From positions 62,001 to 126,000 of the forward strand of contig NZ_MDEB01000008.1 in NCBI RefSeq assembly GCF_002939945.1: a stretch of 64,000 nt of DNA. Direction: 5' to 3'. The notes below the pieces were generated by a model. That model was not told where the DNA came from and ran no database searches. It was given only the letters and a program-made list of their open reading frames with translations. The position numbers and the translations under genes were made by a program. Below, one piece after another: positions 62,238-64,000 of the stretch; positions within the stretch are counted from its first letter, which is position 1; each line of letters opens with the position of its first letter. This DNA comes from Xanthomonas arboricola pv. populi (GTDB taxonomy: Bacteria > Pseudomonadota > Gammaproteobacteria > Xanthomonadales > Xanthomonadaceae).

Positions 62238-63022
62238 GTTCCCGGTGGCCGCTCGCGCGGCGGGAAGTGCAGCACCATGTTGTGCGAGCCGTCTTCCTGG
62301 CGTTGCCACAGCACCGGCACCTGGCGTGGCGGCGGCGGTTCCAGCACGTCGTGCTCGCCATCGCTCACTTCCCACGCAGCCTCCTCGTCCTCGTCCTCCC
62401 AGCTGTAGCGCGGCCTGGCCTGTTGCGGGTCGCGCAGGCGCAGCAGCAACGCGGCGATCAGGCCGGCGACCGCGCCACCCAGATGCGATTGCCAGGACAC
62501 GCCGGCTTCGTGCGGCAAGATGGTCAGCAACATGCCGCCGTAGAACAGGAAGGCGATCATGCTGGTGGCGATCGCCGGGCGGTCGCGGCGCAGCAGGCCC
62601 AGCACGAACACCAGGAACATCAGCCCGTGGGTGACGCCGCTGGCGCCAAGATGCCGGCTGCCGGGCTCGCCCAGCAACCACGCGCCCAGCCCCGAACCCA
62701 GCCACAGCAACGGCAACGCCAGGGCGGTGGCACGCGGATACACGCTGCCGGCCAGCGTGCCCAGGATCAGTAGCGCGGCGGCGTTGGCGCCCAGATGCGC
62801 GAGCGAGCCATGCAGCAGCGGTGCGGTGAGGATGCCGGGCAGGCCGTCGGCCTGCAGCGGTGCCACCGCCCAGGCGCGCCAGTCGAACATGCCCTGGGCG
62901 GCGAACACCGCCACCAGCAGCAGCACGGCGGCCAGGCTGAAGTTGAAGGCACGCAAGACCCGGGAACGATCCAGGCGGTCTTGCGAGGGGGCGTCGGCGG
63001 CGGCAACAGGAGGCGGTGTCAT
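62234..63022 (-). CDS. Rhomboid-family intramembrane serine protease (second)
   Basis: A 262-residue protein with six helices. Catalytic Ser128 in RHLGASGVTHGL and His180 in WQSHLGGAVAGL; helix-2 loop is LLHGSLAHLGANA. After residue 200 there is an acidic, Pro-rich soluble tail (SWEDEDEEAAWEVSDGE; VLEPPPPRQVPVLW) of about 60 residues, not present in the rhomboid at 30912-31604. Cytoplasmic tail role unknown. Its stop is inside a dispersed palindrome. Confidence 0.9.
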   Translation of the reverse strand: MTPPPVAAADAPSQDRLDRSRVLRAFNFSLAAVLLLVAVFAAQGMFDWRAWAVAPLQADGLPGILTAPLLHGSLAHLGANAAALLILGTLAGSVYPRATALALPLLWLGSGLGAWLLGEPGSRHLGASGVTHGLMFLVFVLGLLRRDRPAIATSMIAFLFYGGMLLTILPHEAGVSWQSHLGGAVAGLIAALLLRLRDPQQARPRYSWEDEDEEAAWEVSDGEHDVLEPPPPRQVPVLWQRQEDGSHNMVLHFPPRERPPGT

Positions 63023-63509
63023 ACCTTCACGGATGGCGTCTCGCCACTTTTTTACAAGCTATCCGCCTCGGGATAAGCAGGCCCGACGACGGGATAATCC
63101 AGTCCCGCCGCCGATCATTGGCGCAGCGGCTCGCGTGGCATCACGCAGGCGGCTGAGGCGCGACACCGAACATGCCGCAGCATTCAGCCCTTACCAGTTT
63201 GGCCTGGGCACGCCCCCAGCGACCTGGAGCCTGAATCCTGGCGGCCTTGAGAGGGGACTGAACGGTGTGGATACCTCGGTCGTAGGGCGGACGATCTGCG
63301 GCTTGGCTGCAGGGCCCTTGTCCGCCCACCCTCGCGGGACACGCCGTGAATCCGTCCATGGAGGCTCTTACGCGGCATCCATGCCGCGTAAGGTCCCGCG
63401 ACGGTGAGCGGGCAAGGACCATTCGGGAGAGTCGGTGTGCGTAGTTGCCAGCAATGCACGTGTAGCTACCGTTCCGATTCCCGATTCCCGATTCCCGAAT
63501 CCCCGCCCC
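63023..63509. other. Non-coding spacer with repeats
   Basis: 487 bp without a gene. Contains a perfect 12-bp hairpin at 63367-63392 (CTTACGCGGCAT arm) next to GGACACGCCGTGAATCCGTC, which looks like a dispersed intergenic element, and a half copy of the GATTCCC repeat at 63474-63513 beside the terC stop. Confidence 0.5.
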
Positions 63510-63513
63510 TCAG
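63474..63513. repeat. Half copy of the GATTCCC repeat
   Basis: Tandem CGATTCCC units followed by CGAATCCCCGCCCC; matches the right arm at 34318-34350. It abuts the stop codon of the TerC gene. Confidence 0.6.
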
Positions 63514-64000
63514 TGCCTGGCCGGCTTGGGCGGTCGCAGCAGGCTCAGCACGATGGTGAAGACCAGGATCACGATCACCGCCGCCAGCGAGACCAGCACC
63601 GGGATCTTGTACAGATCGATGATCATCATCTTGGTGCCGATGAACACCAGGATCACCGCCAGGCCGTACGGCAGCAGGTGGAAGCGGTCGGCCATGCCGG
63701 CCAGCAGGAAGAACATCGCGCGCAGGCCCAGCACCGCGAACACGTTGGAGGTCAGCACGATGAACGGGTCGGTGGTGATCGCAAAGATCGCCGGAATGCT
63801 GTCCACTGCGAAGATCACATCGATCACCGCAATCAGGATCAACACCACGAACAGCGGCGTAAACCAGCGCTTGCCGTCCTTGATCACGCTCAGCGCATGG
63901 CCGTCGTACTGCGGGCTCAGGCGCAGATGGCCGCGCATCCAGCGCAGCACCGGGTTGGCTTCCAGGTCCGGCTCCTTGCCGGCGGAGAACCACATCTTGA
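63510..64000 (-). CDS. TerC-family membrane protein (partial, C-terminal part)
   Basis: The gene enters from the right edge; about 163 C-terminal residues are seen, in frame to the last base (the visible KMWFS continues the usual TerC text GIKMWF). Four membrane helices with Asp-rich IDVIFAVDSIPAIFAITTDPFIV, NVFAVLGLRAMFFLLAG and FIGTKMMI are TerC/Alx signatures. TerC proteins are linked to metal (Mn) export or metal loading of exported proteins. Upstream context is outside the window. Confidence 0.92.
   Translation of the reverse strand, partial: KMWFSAGKEPDLEANPVLRWMRGHLRLSPQYDGHALSVIKDGKRWFTPLFVVLILIAVIDVIFAVDSIPAIFAITTDPFIVLTSNVFAVLGLRAMFFLLAGMADRFHLLPYGLAVILVFIGTKMMIIDLYKIPVLVSLAAVIVILVFTIVLSLLRPPKPARH

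Overview
The window is GC-rich, densely coded and carries the conserved bacterial origin block dnaA-dnaN-recF-gyrB facing away from rpmH-rnpA-yidC-mnmE. Gene content (tonB-exbB-exbD-exbD next to the origin, three tandem secreted GH5 cellulases, cyclic glucan synthase, gltBD, TonB-dependent receptor, Clp-type DNA site, and short dispersed repeats built on GGGAATCGGG and GTAGGAGCG) points to Xanthomonas, most likely of the citri/euvesicatoria/campestris group. The + strand here runs against the usual numbering: coordinate 1 of a conventional map would lie at dnaA (about 53.25 kb), with the left 53 kb being the start of the chromosome and the right 11 kb its end. No rRNA, tRNA or CRISPR array was seen.

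Layout. 1-5.7 kb: end of a GH94 cyclic beta-1,2-glucan synthase, a decayed LysR regulator, an I78-like lipoprotein, a two-component system, and two broken genes (a phospholipid-methyltransferase-like gene with an internal deletion, a DedA-like remnant). 5.8-9 kb: MlaA, topoisomerase IB, an I78 inhibitor lipoprotein. 9.1-15.2 kb: glutamate synthase gltB-gltD with a palindromic repeat cluster between them. 15.2-23.4 kb: acyltransferase-3 protein with a perfect Clp/CRP palindrome upstream, zinc alcohol dehydrogenase, three GH5 cellulase paralogues each with its own signal peptide, and a double-PepSY protein. 23.7-31.6 kb: M28 peptidase, a VNG-repeat protein, EnvC-like and CtpA-like cell-wall proteins, 2-hydroxyacid dehydrogenase, DUF1820 protein, rhomboid. 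31.8-38.2 kb: FadL-type porin behind a G9 tract, 2OG oxygenase, radical SAM protein, cardiolipin synthase, PdxJ. 38.2-40.0 kb: an AT-richer accessory insert (MITE-like element, DUF5765 membrane protein, two copies of a dispersed repeat). 40.1-45.7 kb: tonB-exbB-exbD1-exbD2, a TPR protein, M48 and CPBP proteases. 45.8-57.3 kb: origin region. 57.4-62.2 kb: acid phosphatase, TonB-dependent receptor and glycerophosphodiesterase. 62.2-64 kb: second rhomboid and the end of a TerC protein.

Points that stand out: (i) a run of 11-bp-phased Pho-box-like repeats sits between the divergent acid phosphatase and TonB-receptor genes, with a secreted glycerophosphodiesterase next door, suggesting a phosphate-scavenging locus; (ii) dnaN and recF are separated by about 1.1 kb holding DnaA boxes, AT-rich DNA and a perfect inverted copy of 23 bp from the dnaA-dnaN oriC spacer; (iii) three parS-type palindromes lie in recF and beside dnaN. 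Start sites, regulatory sites and remnants are read by eye only; no database search was possible.
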